Below are positions 1 to 10,249 of a stretch of 64,000 nt of DNA, piece after piece (position 1 is the stretch's first letter; the number at the start of each line of letters is the position of its first letter). Source of the stretch: Azolla caroliniana (Eukaryota > Polypodiophyta); assembly GCA_043228905.1 (NCBI GenBank), contig JBHGNT010000003.1, positions 17,422,001 to 17,486,000 of the forward strand. Direction: 5' to 3'. A program made the position numbers and the translations under genes. The notes under the pieces are model-generated. The model was not told the origin of the DNA. It did no database searches and worked only from the letters and a program-made list of their open reading frames with translations.

Positions 1-1285
1 AGAAGTCAAGAGCGACCTCATCTTCAGACACCATGTCGCTTTCGCCCTCGAATCTTGCCCTCGATAGCATATCTACCATGGCATTATTCTTCCCTAAAAT
101 GTGATGAATCTTTGGGTTCATTGATTTGATGTAAGCAATCCATCTTAGCATCGCTAAGTCAGGTGTTGCACATCCCGAAACCATCCCTAGGATTGGAAGG
201 CAATCCGTCTTTATTACCACCTCTTACCTGATTAGGTAATCTTTATTTGCCTTCACTGTTGACACAATACCCCAAAGCTCAAGTTTTACTTGGGAGTATC
301 CTCGTTGTTGCTCGCTTTAGACCTTGGCTTCGAACCGCATGGTGTAGCGTGCACCATCCTCTCCTTCTTGGTTGATGACCCATCTGATCCCTGTTGGACT
401 TGTATCTACCGTCACGTAGATGGGCACCCCTTCCTTGTATACGACTTTTCGTAAAGCTGGAGCCGCTACCAACATTCCTTTGAGCCTATTCATTGCCTCT
501 GTGTGCTCTTACTCCCACTTGAACTTCTGCCCCTTCTTGAGTAGCCCATACAAAGGCTCGGCTAGGTGAGCGTAGTGTGGGATCAAGATGTGGTAGAATG
601 CACAGGCACCAAGAAATCGCCTCACCTCTGTTTGCGATTTACATTCTTCCCTCATGTTTGTGATGGCGTCCACCTTTGCTGGGGATGGCTGCGATTTACA
701 TTCTTCCCTCATGTACGCCCCACACAAGTGTCCCACCACAAGAATCTCTAGTTGGCCGAATGCCGATTTCTCACCTGAGAAGGTCAAGTGTGCATATTCG
801 AGTCTTTGTAGAACCTTCTCGTAATCGGTGATGTGATCTGCCACAAAATTTCTACACCCATCCTCATCCAAGGTTTCATCTTTCTTAGCTTTAGAGCACT
901 CTTTTATGGGATGTCATCGAGGAATGGCATGGTGATGTCGGGGATGCAATCTCTCAATACCTTGTTCATTGCGCTTACCATGTGGGCTACAGAGTTAGTG
1001 CCTCCTTGTGGCAAGGTACACATTCGCACTAGGCCGATAGGGGTCCACATCGTGGTGATGTTCTTACTCTCCACGGCTAGCTGGAATTGTTCATACCCTG
1101 AGTATAGATCATCGATCGAATAAATAGACCTTCCAGCGAAGGCCTCGACGAATTCGTCAACGCTCGGTCCAACCCCTGCATTTTGAATTGTCACTTGATT
1201 AACAGGTTGTAGGTCTTTGATTAAGCGTAAGGTGTCGTTCTTCATTGGCATAGTGAACCACCGATTCGAGTATGGGGCGCTTCAT
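1..1285 (-). pseudogene. pol: GypA pol fragment: reverse transcriptase to RNase H
   Basis: This is the 3' half of a Ty3/gypsy pol read leftwards; it runs off the left window edge. The RT block lies at about 1251-904 (LQPVN, then a FLDD catalytic motif at about 913-924 in place of YxDD). The connection region is at 871-509 (GEKSAFGQ, RRFLGACAFYH). RNase H continues to base 1 (TDCLPILGM-like block near 200). Frames are broken by a stop just after FLDD and by others in the RNase H part. A 25-bp segment is present twice (633-657 and 690-714), adding a second MREECKSQ. It aligns throughout with GypB pol (7434-10094), so the two belong to one family. Its upstream continuation is at 1561-1644 and again at 14433-17053, after removal of two insertions. 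Integrase and the 3' LTR would lie left of the window. Confidence 0.9.
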
Positions 1286-1293
1286 GGCTCGAG

Positions 1294-1560
1294 CATAGTA
1301 TGAACCATACGTACCATACGTGCATTCGCATTCGTGAAAGAAAAACACCCTCAAAGAATGATAAATACCATACTTTTGGATTAAATATTTATTATGAGGT
1401 AGATAAGCCTAAAAATAAAAATATAAACAAAAAAGAAACATTAAAAAAATGGGAAAAAAACAAAAGAAAAACACAAGAATGTTTGGATAACATTCACATT
1501 CATTTTCCAACGTAGGAAAACGAATGTTATACTAGACGAACACAAATTTTACGTACTATG
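1294..1560. mobile_element. hAT-like MITE inserted in GypA pol
   Basis: A 267-bp AT-rich, non-coding insertion interrupts GypA pol. It is flanked by perfect 8-bp direct repeats GGCTCGAG at 1286-1293 and 1561-1568, as expected for a target-site duplication. The ends are inverted: the left begins CATAGTATG and the reverse complement of the right end begins CATAGTACGTA, giving a 7-bp perfect terminal repeat that extends imperfectly. Removing the insert and one repeat restores continuous homology to GypB pol. An 8-bp duplication with CA...TG ends fits the hAT superfamily. With no transposase it is non-autonomous. The assignment to hAT rests only on these two features. Confidence 0.75.
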
Positions 1561-1644
1561 GGCTCGAGGATACCCATCTTGATCTTTTCCTTGAGTAGCT
1601 CAATCAACTTTGGGATGTGAGCTCTCAGAACCGGGATTGGTTTG
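1561..1644 (-). pseudogene. pol: GypA pol sliver between MITE and CopA
   Basis: A short stretch of GypA pol just upstream of the RT core on the minus strand. It encodes a RAHIPKLIELLKEK-like block that matches GypB pol (RAHIPKVIDLLKEK, near 9520). It is bounded on the left by the MITE target duplication and on the right by the GTTTG duplication (1640-1644) of CopA. It proves that the pieces at 1-1285 and 14433-17053 were once one element. Confidence 0.9.
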
Positions 1645-2100
1645 TGTTGAGAGACAAGCTCAACATCGGCCGGATCGGCTGAAGAAGCCGAGGACCGGAT
1701 CGGTTGGGACCGATCGGTTAGGTCGAATGCGTAAACCGGTACGTAGACCGGTTCGTAGGTAGGGCCGGATCGGTGCGTAAACCGGGAGGCCGTTAGGAAA
1801 GATATTCCGTGAGGAATATATTTGGGAGTTAGTGTAGGAGCTCTTAATGAGCATTGAAGTACTGTTAGTACTTCTGTCAGTCCTTCTCGGACTTGTATAA
1901 AAGTGTTCATTGAACACACATATGTATAGAGTATGGTGAATAGAGATTGTGTACCTTTTTTTTTAATATAGTTCTTGTTTTCCTCTCTCACTCTCTCTGT
2001 CTCTCCCGCGTATACTGTGTAAGCTCAAGCTCTCCATTAAACCTGAGTTTTCTTCCTTCTGTTCGGTCTTCATACTTGCTTCCGCACGTTACTTTTTACA
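1645..2100 (+). repeat. CopA 5' LTR
   Basis: 456-bp LTR beginning TGTTGAG and ending TTTTACA. The TATA box TATAAAAG is at 1896-1903. Around it are inverted repeats: ATATTCC/GGAATAT (1802-1819), GAAGTACT/AGTACTTC (1856-1874), AGTCC/GGACT (1879-1893) and GTGTTCA/TGAACAC (1903-1917, just after TATA). The LTR start itself contains TGTTGAG/CTCAACA. The 3' copy is at 13972-14427. Confidence 0.95.
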
Positions 2101-2112
2101 TGGTATCAGAGC
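2101..2112 (+). other. CopA primer-binding site
   Basis: TGGTATCAGAGC directly abuts the 5' LTR. It is complementary to the 3' end of plant initiator methionine tRNA, the usual minus-strand primer of plant copia elements. Confidence 0.9.
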
Positions 2113-2172
2113 GCGAGGGTTGAGAACCTCTTTGCAGCCGACACAGCTTGACGAAGAAGAACAAGAAGAACG

Positions 2173-3129
2173 ATGGATAGAGGCATGGTGAGCTCGCTTC
2201 CAACAAAGAAGCTCGAAAGAACCAACTACGCGTCTTGGTCCTACAAGATACACCAGTACCTTCTCGGGCACGGCTACTGGAGTTATGTCGAGGGAGCTAA
2301 TGACGTGGCACCCGAATTGACACACAGAGACTTCCCGTTGTGGGAGCAATCGGCGAGCAGGGTATTATACTGCTTCGCGTCGTGTGTGGGCGAACATGTA
2401 TTGAGCTATGTTCGGGATGCAAAGACGCCGAAGGGTGCGTGGGAAAATCTGAAGAAGATTTTCGCCGCGAGCAACACAACCAGGAAGCTTCAACTCCGAC
2501 AGGAGTTGAGCAACCTACGACAACGCGACTTGTCGGTGGCGGACTATACCTCGAAGATCAAGGATATCTGCGACTCCCTCGCCTCCATAGAGGTGAACAT
2601 CGAGGACAACGAGATGGTCCAGATTTTTCTTGGAGGTTTTGCGTCGAAGTTTGGAGCGTTCCGAACGACTATGTGTAGCCGGGAGTATACGCCGTCCTTT
2701 TTCGACTTACAGTCAATGCTCCTGGTAGAGGAGAACCACGCGGGTGCGTCTACAAGCACGCACACCGACAACAAGATGTTGTACACGGAGGGAGAAAGGG
2801 CCCATGGTCGTGGCGGACGAGGCGAGTCGGTACGCAATGGAAGCGGCCGACGAGATCAAGGAAGAAGGCACCGAAGTGATGCCGACAGCAACTCCGGACC
2901 CTCCGGAAACAGGGGGAGTCGAAGCGATGAGAACCAACAAGGGAAGGCCATCGCGGAGTGCTGGTACTGTGGCAAGAAAGGTCATAGGGAAAGTGAGTGT
3001 TGGAAGAAACGCGCCGATTCGGAGAGAACCGGTTCCGGAAACAGCTCTGGACATACCGACAAGGGAAATCGGCAGCGATCGCACTACGCCGAAGACTCCG
3101 GGAGAGTCGAGAAGGGTCTGCCTTCGTGA
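2173..3129 (+). CDS. gag: CopA Gag (nucleocapsid-type)
   Basis: 318-codon frame starting at the first ATG after the leader. The N-terminus has the copia Gag signature (NYASWSYKIHQYLLGHGYW), followed by a UBN2-type Gag domain (residues about 15-200), an R/G-rich linker and one zinc knuckle, CWYCGKKGHRESEC, near residues 260-273. It would form the virus-like particle and bind the RNA. The frame ends at 3127-3129 in a region where homologues (CopE, CopB) continue into protease, so this end is a frameshift product and not the original terminus. The start is supported by conservation of the same MDRGM start in CopB, CopC and CopE. Confidence 0.85.
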   Translation: MDRGMVSSLPTKKLERTNYASWSYKIHQYLLGHGYWSYVEGANDVAPELTHRDFPLWEQSASRVLYCFASCVGEHVLSYVRDAKTPKGAWENLKKIFAASNTTRKLQLRQELSNLRQRDLSVADYTSKIKDICDSLASIEVNIEDNEMVQIFLGGFASKFGAFRTTMCSREYTPSFFDLQSMLLVEENHAGASTSTHTDNKMLYTEGERAHGRGGRGESVRNGSGRRDQGRRHRSDADSNSGPSGNRGSRSDENQQGKAIAECWYCGKKGHRESECWKKRADSERTGSGNSSGHTDKGNRQRSHYAEDSGRVEKGLPS

Positions 3130-4446
3130 CGAGACACGAAGCAAACTCAATGAAACGGACCACCCCGAGATCGGACGAGGTATGGTACGTAGACTCCGGC
3201 GCGTCAAAACACATGACGAGCCATAAGGAGTGGTTCTCGTACCTTGAAAAACCGATACAACCTGGAGTAGTCGCAACTGGAGACGACACTCCGCAACTGG
3301 ACAGATCTTCAACCAAGGGATGGAGGTTCGGTTTACACTGCTCGGGTGCTTCATTGAGGAAGAAGGCCGTGTGATTGCGCAAGGGCGCAGAGACGGGAGG
3401 ATGTTCACCCTCGACTCCATTGACGGCGGCACCGCAATGTTCGCGAAGGGACAAAAATCCGAGTCGGACATCGACTTGTGGCACAAGCGGATAGGCCACG
3501 TCAACTACCAGCGGCTTCAACATCTGCAATCGAAACAGGTAGTGTTCGGATTGCCCAAATTTAGTGGCCGAAAGGCATAAATTTGTGAAGCCTGCCAGCT
3601 CGGGAAGCAACACCGACTTCCTTTCCCCAACGAGTGAAACCGGAGCCGGAACAAGCTCGACCTTATACACTCCAATGTACGGGGGCCGGCACAAAACGTT
3701 AGTCTTGGCGGGAGCCGATATTTCGTCTCCTTCATCGACGACCACACGCGGCACACGTGGATCTACCTCATTAAGAGGAAGAGCGAAGTCTTCGACTGTT
3801 TCCGGGACCTCAAAGGGTTCGTGGAAACGGAAACGGGACGAAAGATCAAGTGCCTGCGGTCGGATGGCGGGAAAGAGTACTTTTCTGGTCAATTCAACGG
3901 TTATCTACAACAAATGGGAATTCAGCGCGAATTCAGTTGTAGATACACGCCGGAGCAGAAGGGCGTGGCCGAGAGGAAGAATCGGTCAGTTGTGGAAGCG
4001 GCACGGGCAATGCTGGAGGAGAAGAGCTTGCCCAAATTCTATTGGGCCGAGGCGGTAAGGACCGTGGTATACATCCAGAACCGGATCGGAGACAAAGTGT
4101 CGGCGCACCAGCTATATTTCGGAACGAAGCCGAACTTGGGACACTTGAGGGTGTTCGGTAGCATTGCATATGTGCATGTACCAAAGGAGAAAAGGAGGAA
4201 ACTGGATGCAAAGGCCGAGAAATGCATCTTGGTCGGTTACTCGGACGAGCAAAAGGGCTATAAGTGCTATAACCCTTGCAACAAACAAGCGCGTGTTAGC
4301 CGTGACGTTGTGTTTGAAGAGTCCGTGTCCAGGTATAAGCCCCCGACTCCAATCCGAGCTCTGACGATGAGGTTAGCGAGGCCGAGATGCATCCGGATGA
4401 GCCCGAAATCGAGACCCGCGAAGAGAGTCCGGTTTCACTCCGTTTA
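3130..4446 (+). pseudogene. pol: CopA protease and integrase, frameshifted
   Basis: Copia protease is recognised by WYVDSGASKHMT (about 3182-3220), with the DSG active site intact. Relative to CopB about 35 codons are missing just after it, and the frame changes there. The pre-integrase block (GCFIEEEG, then LWHKRIGHVN with zinc-finger histidines) lies at 3320-3580. The integrase core follows: SDGGKEYF and a PEQKGVAERKN block carrying the catalytic Glu (3821-4060). Several frame changes and stops near 3580, 3820 and 4447 leave no continuous frame. It is non-functional as it stands. Confidence 0.85.
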
Positions 4447-5951
4447 AGTGGACCGATTGGACAACTGAGTTGGTACGACTAGTCCGATGAAGAGCCGGCG
4501 AGTAGTGTCGGTCGTGCATTCCCCGCGTAGGAAGCCGAGGAGACGGCTTACGCGCGAAGAGAAAGGGAAGAAGAAGGTGTCGGATTCCGGCACGGATAGG
4601 AACGGGTCGGACCGATGCGAGGCCGACTTCGAGGGAACCGGCGACGGACCTTCAGGAACGAAGTCCGCATCGGCCGAGAAGACTTCGACATCGGCAAATG
4701 ACCGATTGCGCCGATCTACCCGCCAAAAGAACCCAGTTGTGCGGTTTGGATACAACGAGTACATGGTGCATCACTATGTGTACATGCCCGTGTAGCGGAA
4801 GTGCGTGAGCCGGAGTGCTATGCAGAAGCGGCTAAAGACGCGACTTGGCCTGCCGCGATGGAGGAAGAGATGCACGCGTTGGCGGAGAACGAGACTTAGG
4901 ACCTGGTTGACGCACCGAAGGGTGTGAAGCCGATCGGGTGTAGGTGGGTGTACAAGGTCAAGTACAACACCGATGGCTCGGTCAACCGGTACAAGGCTCG
5001 GCTAGTGGCAAAGGGCTACGTGCAGAAAAACGGCATCGACTACGAGGAGACGTTTGCGCTGATCGCGAAAATGACAACTGTCCGTGTTTTGCTCGTAGTA
5101 GCTTCGGTGAAGGGGTGGCACCTACATCAGATGGACGTAAAGAATGCGTTCCTGCAAGGTGACCTTGAGGAACAGGTGTACATGGTACATCCCCCCGGAT
5201 TTCACTCTGGAACGAAATCCTCGGCAGTATGTCGACTGAAGAAGTCCCTCTACAGACTGAAGCAAGCCCCGCGTGCCTGGAACACGAAGATCACGCAACA
5301 ACTGCGTCAGATGGGCTTCATCACGTCAAAATCAGACTCTTCCCTGTTCATCCGGAAAGGTCGTCTCGGACCGGTTAGTATTTTACGATATGTTGATGAC
5401 TTGGTCATCACCGGCGCCGACCTAGGTGAAATCGATCGCGTGAAGCTCTAGCTTGTGGCATTGTTCGACATGAAGGATCTGGGGGACCTTCATTACTTCC
5501 TCGGGATCGAAGTGATCCGCACCCCCGAAGGCATACTAATCAGCCAACGTCATTACGCGTTGAATATGCTCTTCAAATTCGGGATGGCCGACTGTAAGTC
5601 CGTCTCGACTCTAGACAGAACCGTCAAGCTTCGTCCCGATATAGGAAAGGTATGCAACCCGACGAGGTTCCGAAAAATTGTCGGAAGCCTCATATACTTG
5701 ACCATCACCCGACCCGACCTCAGTTATCCGGTCGGAGTGATTAGTCAGTTCATGGCGCGACCTACCGAGGAGCACCTCCAGTGTGCGCAACGCATACTTC
5801 GGTATGTCAACGGTACTAAGGACCGGGGACTTCTATATCGAACCGGTGCAGTCGTGCAGTTAGTCGGCTACACCGATGCTAATTGGGCTGGCAACGCCGT
5901 CGATCGCCGATCCACATCCGGATACGCGTTCTCCCTCGGGAGTGCCGCGAT
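4447..5951 (+). pseudogene. pol: CopA linker, reverse transcriptase and start of RNase H
   Basis: A charged linker (4487-4795) leads into copia RT. The RT has GCRWVYKVKYN at 4933 onward, [19 protein letters not shown] near 5130-5180, and the catalytic RYVDDLVITG at about 5388-5420. A TAG at 5449-5451 and other stops interrupt it. From 5455 the frame continues through the connection domain (YFLGIEVI, RPDLSYPVG) into RNase H (YTDANWAG, about 5869-5895). The reading is cut after ...SAAIA at 5951-5956 by GypB. The remainder of RNase H resumes at 13041. Confidence 0.9.
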
Positions 5952-5956
5952 TGCGT

Positions 5957-6660
5957 TGTCGTGCCTTTCGGCTCCGGATCGTTGCGTGAGTTGGGTGGGA
6001 ACCGCCGAGGTTTTGGACTAGGAGGAAGAAAAATACAAATAAGGCTAGTAAAGAATAGGTATAAAGAGTTATAAAATAAGAATCTTGTGAATCCCACGAG
6101 TTTAGTATATTTAGTCAATATTTAGGTAGTAAGAGAGAATTATTTTAGCAAATTCGTGAATCCCACGAATATTTTAGATTGATTGATCATTATAGAAAAG
6201 AAAAAATCAACAAAACTACAATGTGCTCCCCATCCTTATATAGTGATGGGAGAGACTAAGCATAGCTACATGCTTTTAATCTAATATGTTCATGCACACT
6301 AAATGTGCATGTGATGCTTTTCTAATCCTTGCTTTTATTTGCTAAATATAGTGCTCATGCACGCTAGATGTGCATGAGTCACTTTTTAGTTGCTTGCGTT
6401 TTTCTATAAAATATTCACGCACTCTAAAAATGCATGATTTACCTTTTAATAAAGGTAGGCACAAATAAAACACTTATAGTTATTAAATCTATTTGTAGAA
6501 CAGCATAATGGTAAAGTTGAGGTTTGGCTACGTGGAGGGTTCAAATCCTGCCTTATGCACGTGATAAATATTTTGATATATTATTTATTTATTTATATGT
6601 ATCTAAAATCGGATATATTATTTTATGGTTTTCACGTAGTGTGTGGAATACACTACGACA
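5957..6660 (-). repeat. GypB 3' LTR (left)
   Basis: 704-bp LTR, TGTCGT...ACGACA. The minus-strand TATA (TATATAAGG) is around 6236-6245. It contains two short hairpins with the same AATCC loop, CTTGTG/CACGAG (6084-6100) and TTCGTG/CACGAA (6153-6169), several TGCATG/CATGCA motifs (6290-6435), and a tRNA-like segment with a good B box (6537-6547). Compared with the right LTR it has an extra short segment near 5985 and lacks about 14 bp near 6500. Confidence 0.9.
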
Positions 6661-7418
6661 CTCGCCCCCTCCGAACCCGCACATCCTCCGGTATGTGCCG
6701 AAGTTCTCGATTCCTCATATTCGTCTTCACCTAAAGCTTCCTCCGATTCTCCCCTAATGTCGACTATGAGTTGTAATTCACTTTCTTCGCTTCCCGCATC
6801 ACCGTGGTCTTCGTCCGATTGCTCCTCATTGTTGGCCTTGGCTTGGATCACATAGGGTTTGTCGTCGGTCCGCTTCTTGAAAATCTTCACCCGCTTCCCG
6901 GCTATAGGCACTCGTAGTATTGTTCCATCCAACTCGGACAGTCGGTACGTTCCGTTGTCGAAGACTTTCCGAACCTCGTATGGCCCGAACCACCTTTTCG
7001 CAAATTTCCGCATCGTTGTATGTTGATGGTCCAAATTACTGTCGTAGACGATCACCCAATCTCCTTCTTCAATCCTCCTCGGTCGTAGTCGGTGCTTTGT
7101 GTCGAACCGGCTTTTTTTCCGGAACCGTGCTTCTTGTTGTCGGCGTATTGCTTCCGCTATGTCTGCCGGTCTTCCCTCTAGTTGTCGTATCCGGACCGCT
7201 AGTAGTTCTTCCCGGCTCCTCTCTTCCTTCCACGGTAGCATTGTCCATGTTGCGATCGCGGTTTCCGTCGGCATTACCGGTGCTTGTCCGGTCATGAGTT
7301 CTGCCGGCATGTAACCGGTTACAGAGCTATGCGTCGTCCGATCCGCCCATAGTGCATACGGAAGCATCTGCGGCCAGTCCTTCACCTTTCCATCGCATGC
7401 CTTCGCAAGTGCTTTCAC
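6618..7418 (-). CDS. pol: GypB integrase C-terminal part
   Basis: 266-codon frame separated from the main pol frame only by an in-frame TGA at 7434-7436, where homology predicts Arg (CGA to TGA at a CpG). It holds the integrase C-terminal region with a GPY/F-type module (WFGPYEVRKVFDNGTYRL) and then an acidic tail. The tail runs across the polypurine tract into the LTR, where it stops. No chromodomain is visible. It would be part of the same polyprotein as 7434-10094. Confidence 0.85.
   Translation of the reverse strand: MKALAKACDGKVKDWPQMLPYALWADRTTHSSVTGYMPAELMTGQAPVMPTETAIATWTMLPWKEERSREELLAVRIRQLEGRPADIAEAIRRQQEARFRKKSRFDTKHRLRPRRIEEGDWVIVYDSNLDHQHTTMRKFAKRWFGPYEVRKVFDNGTYRLSELDGTILRVPIAGKRVKIFKKRTDDKPYVIQAKANNEEQSDEDHGDAGSEESELQLIVDIRGESEEALGEDEYEESRTSAHTGGCAGSEGASVVVYSTHYVKTIK
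6661..6680 (-). other. GypB polypurine tract
   Basis: Directly inside the 3' LTR, the minus strand reads GGAGGGGGCGAG before TGTCGTAG. This is a conventional plus-strand primer site and overlaps the end of the integrase frame. Confidence 0.8.
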
Positions 7419-7433
7419 GATCAGACTATGTCC

Positions 7434-10094
7434 TCATTCGATTTTCCCATTGGCCTCCGGATTGTATGCCGTTGTCAGCGATAACTGAACTCCGTGTTTG
7501 GAGAAGAATCCCCTAGCTTTGTCCGAGTCGAGTTCTCCCCGGTCCGCAATCACTTGCCCTACACACCCGTACCTGCAAAATACTTCCTCCAAAAGAAATT
7601 GGCATACCGCGGAACACGTTTTCCTCTGAAGCGCTCGACCTTCTACTTGATTCGTGAGATCTTCCCGAGCTAATACCAAGTATTTCTTTTGTCCGATCCC
7701 GGTCGGCATGGCCACTATGTCGACCATCCACTTGAAGTTGATTGTCGGTGAGAATGTCGGATGTAACTCATCTCGATGTCGAACCCCGGAGTAGACTTGA
7801 CATTTCTCGCAGCTTTCCGTCAACTCCGCGACATCTTTGTACATTTTCTTCCACCAATATTTTTGCTTGATCTTCACAAATGTTGCCCATGTTCCTCGGT
7901 GTCCAGCCCAATCGGATTTGTGAAACTCGGACATTATCCGGTTTCGTTGCTCTTTTGTCCCGACTACTCGAAGTGGTATACCATCCGGTCTTTTCGGCGC
8001 CCTCCATATTAATCCGTTTTCCAAGAAGAACTTTTGGACTTGCCTCTTCTTCCTTCGGATCTCGGCTCTTCTTCCTTTATCGTTTGTTGAGTCCTCGGCC
8101 TCTTGTAACATCTTTCCGATCATCAAGCTTTCTCCCTCGTATTCTTCTTCCCGGAATTCTCGGATTACGTTCACTCGGCATATGTGCTCTAACGCGAAGT
8201 AGTCTTCGGAAACTTCTTCATTATCCGATTCGGTTATGTCATCTCCGAACCGAGCCCTTGATAACATATCCGCTACCGCGTTGTCCTTCCCCGAGATGTG
8301 TCGAACCTCCGGATTAAGCGACTTGACATATGCAACCCACCTTAGCATAGCTACATCCGGTATCATACAACACCGCATCATCCCGAGTATCGGAAGACAA
8401 TCCGTCTCGATCACCACTTCGGCTCCGATCAAATAATCCCGATCCGATTTTATCGCCGACACGACTCCCCACAGTTCTCTTTTGACTTGTGCATAGCCAC
8501 GTTGCCTTTCGTGGAGAACCTTTGCTCCGAATCGGATCGGATACCGCGAACCATCCGAGTCGGCTTGATTGATGACCCACCCGATACCGGTTGGACTTGT
8601 ATCAACCGTTACTATGATCGGTTGGTTGTAGCTCGGCTTCTTAAGTGCTTCCGCCCTCCGAAGTGTCTTCTTCAATTTCTTCATGGCTTTGGTGTGTTCC
8701 GGTTTCCATTCGAATTTCTTACCTTTCCGCAACAAGTGGTAGAGTGGGTCCGCTATATGTGCATAGTGCGGAATCCATATGTGATAGAATGCACATACAC
8801 CGAGAAACCTTCGGACTTCGGATGTTGACTCGCATATTTCCTCCATAGCTTGAATCACATCGATCTTTGTTGGTGACGGTCTTCGGCCATAGGGCCCACA
8901 TAGATGTCCGACCACCAATATTTCTTCTTGCCCGAATGCCGATTTCTCCCCGGAAAGTGTTAGGTGCACATCTTCTAGCTTTCGCAACACTTTCTCGCAA
9001 TCATGAATATGGTTGACCACGAACTTTCGGCATCCCCGATCATCCATAGTCTCATCTTTTTCTTCTATCGCGCATCCTTTCATCGAAATGTCATCGAGGA
9101 ACGGCATCGTTATCTCCGGAATGCAGTCTCGAAGCACCTTGTTCATCGTGTTCATCATATGAGCAACCGAGTTTGTCGCTCCTTGTGGTAGTCTACACAT
9201 TCGGACTAATCCTATTGGTGTTCGCATGGTTGTGATGTCTCGGCTCTCCACGGCTAGTTGGAATTGGTCATACCCCGAGTATAGGTCTCCGATGGAGTAT
9301 ATCGCATGACCGGCAAAAGCTTCCGCAAATTCGTCCACTATCGGACCCACTCCCGAGTTCTGGATCGTGACCTTATTCACCGGTTGCAAGTCTTCGATAA
9401 ATCGGAGTGACCCATTCTTCTTGGGAACCGTAAACCATCGATTTGAGTATGGAGCAGTTGATGGCTCTAGAATCCCCATCGCCACCTTCTCCTTGAGCAA
9501 GTCAATGACTTTCGGAATATGCGCTCGTGGCACCGGAATCGGGTTCAGGTTCCACGGTACATGGTCAATCGTGAAGATCACCATTGGTTCCACTATTCTC
9601 GGATCGACGCACCCTATCTCCCTTGATGTAAATGCAAACGCTTTGCCGTGTTGCTCCAACATCTCGCGAAACCGTTCTTCTTCTTTTTGTAATAGGAATC
9701 CACCTCCACCGATCCGAAGTTTCTTCCGGGTCTCATCCGTGAAGGCATGTCCGATATCCACGGACTTCCGAAGTGTCGGATCTCCTGAGACTTCTTTCCT
9801 CTTTTGTTCACTATCGGCGGGTAGTGGTCCCGCGGCCGGTTTCACCTTCTTCTCCACGGTCTTGTATTTCGTACTTACCATTGCTTTTTCTTTGCGGAGC
9901 GTATCCGGCTCCATTTTCGCAATGATCTCGTACATCTCGACCGATTCCACCGGGACTACCCGGTTCCCTTGGCTTTTATCTTCCGCAAGCTCTTCAAGTC
10001 GTTGTAGCGTGCTCCCATAGAACACTTCTTCGACTATCCCCACGATTTCTTCATCTTCTTTTATTATTGATGCCAACCGCAACTTATCCTCCAC
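7434..10094 (-). CDS. pol: GypB pol: RT, RNase H, integrase
   Basis: 886-codon open frame. A GTG at 10094 is its first usable start, but it probably continues from gag-protease by a frame change rather than starting there, because homology to GypA extends further upstream. Order: linker; RT (RWFTVPKKNGSLRFIEDLQP, catalytic FLDD near residue 331, LPQGATNSVAH); RNase H (VTVDTSPTGIGW, IETDCLPILG); integrase with the HHCC finger (EFHKSDWAGHRGT...CEKC) and the catalytic Asp, Asp, Glu in MVDIV, ADRGE and NPEANGKIE. It is cut at 7434 by TGA. All catalytic residues I can identify are present. Confidence 0.92.
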   Translation of the reverse strand: MEDKLRLASIIKEDEEIVGIVEEVFYGSTLQRLEELAEDKSQGNRVVPVESVEMYEIIAKMEPDTLRKEKAMVSTKYKTVEKKVKPAAGPLPADSEQKRKEVSGDPTLRKSVDIGHAFTDETRKKLRIGGGGFLLQKEEERFREMLEQHGKAFAFTSREIGCVDPRIVEPMVIFTIDHVPWNLNPIPVPRAHIPKVIDLLKEKVAMGILEPSTAPYSNRWFTVPKKNGSLRFIEDLQPVNKVTIQNSGVGPIVDEFAEAFAGHAIYSIGDLYSGYDQFQLAVESRDITTMRTPIGLVRMCRLPQGATNSVAHMMNTMNKVLRDCIPEITMPFLDDISMKGCAIEEKDETMDDRGCRKFVVNHIHDCEKVLRKLEDVHLTLSGEKSAFGQEEILVVGHLCGPYGRRPSPTKIDVIQAMEEICESTSEVRRFLGVCAFYHIWIPHYAHIADPLYHLLRKGKKFEWKPEHTKAMKKLKKTLRRAEALKKPSYNQPIIVTVDTSPTGIGWVINQADSDGSRYPIRFGAKVLHERQRGYAQVKRELWGVVSAIKSDRDYLIGAEVVIETDCLPILGMMRCCMIPDVAMLRWVAYVKSLNPEVRHISGKDNAVADMLSRARFGDDITESDNEEVSEDYFALEHICRVNVIREFREEEYEGESLMIGKMLQEAEDSTNDKGRRAEIRRKKRQVQKFFLENGLIWRAPKRPDGIPLRVVGTKEQRNRIMSEFHKSDWAGHRGTWATFVKIKQKYWWKKMYKDVAELTESCEKCQVYSGVRHRDELHPTFSPTINFKWMVDIVAMPTGIGQKKYLVLAREDLTNQVEGRALQRKTCSAVCQFLLEEVFCRYGCVGQVIADRGELDSDKARGFFSKHGVQLSLTTAYNPEANGKIE

Positions 10095-10249
10095 TTGTCA
10101 GTATCCTTCCTTCAATCCTCCGGTTACGGTCGTGTACGTAGATGCCCCATCCGGACCGATTCGTACATGTTTTGCTTCGAGAGTTTTCTTCCTGTGTGGG
10201 GTATCAGGGCTTCTCGGACTATCACTTCCCCACTCCGCAACAATCCGCT

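Noticed and set aside
1300-1515. 71-codon Lys/Asn-rich frame
   Set aside because: It lies wholly within the non-coding MITE. Composition reflects AT-rich DNA.
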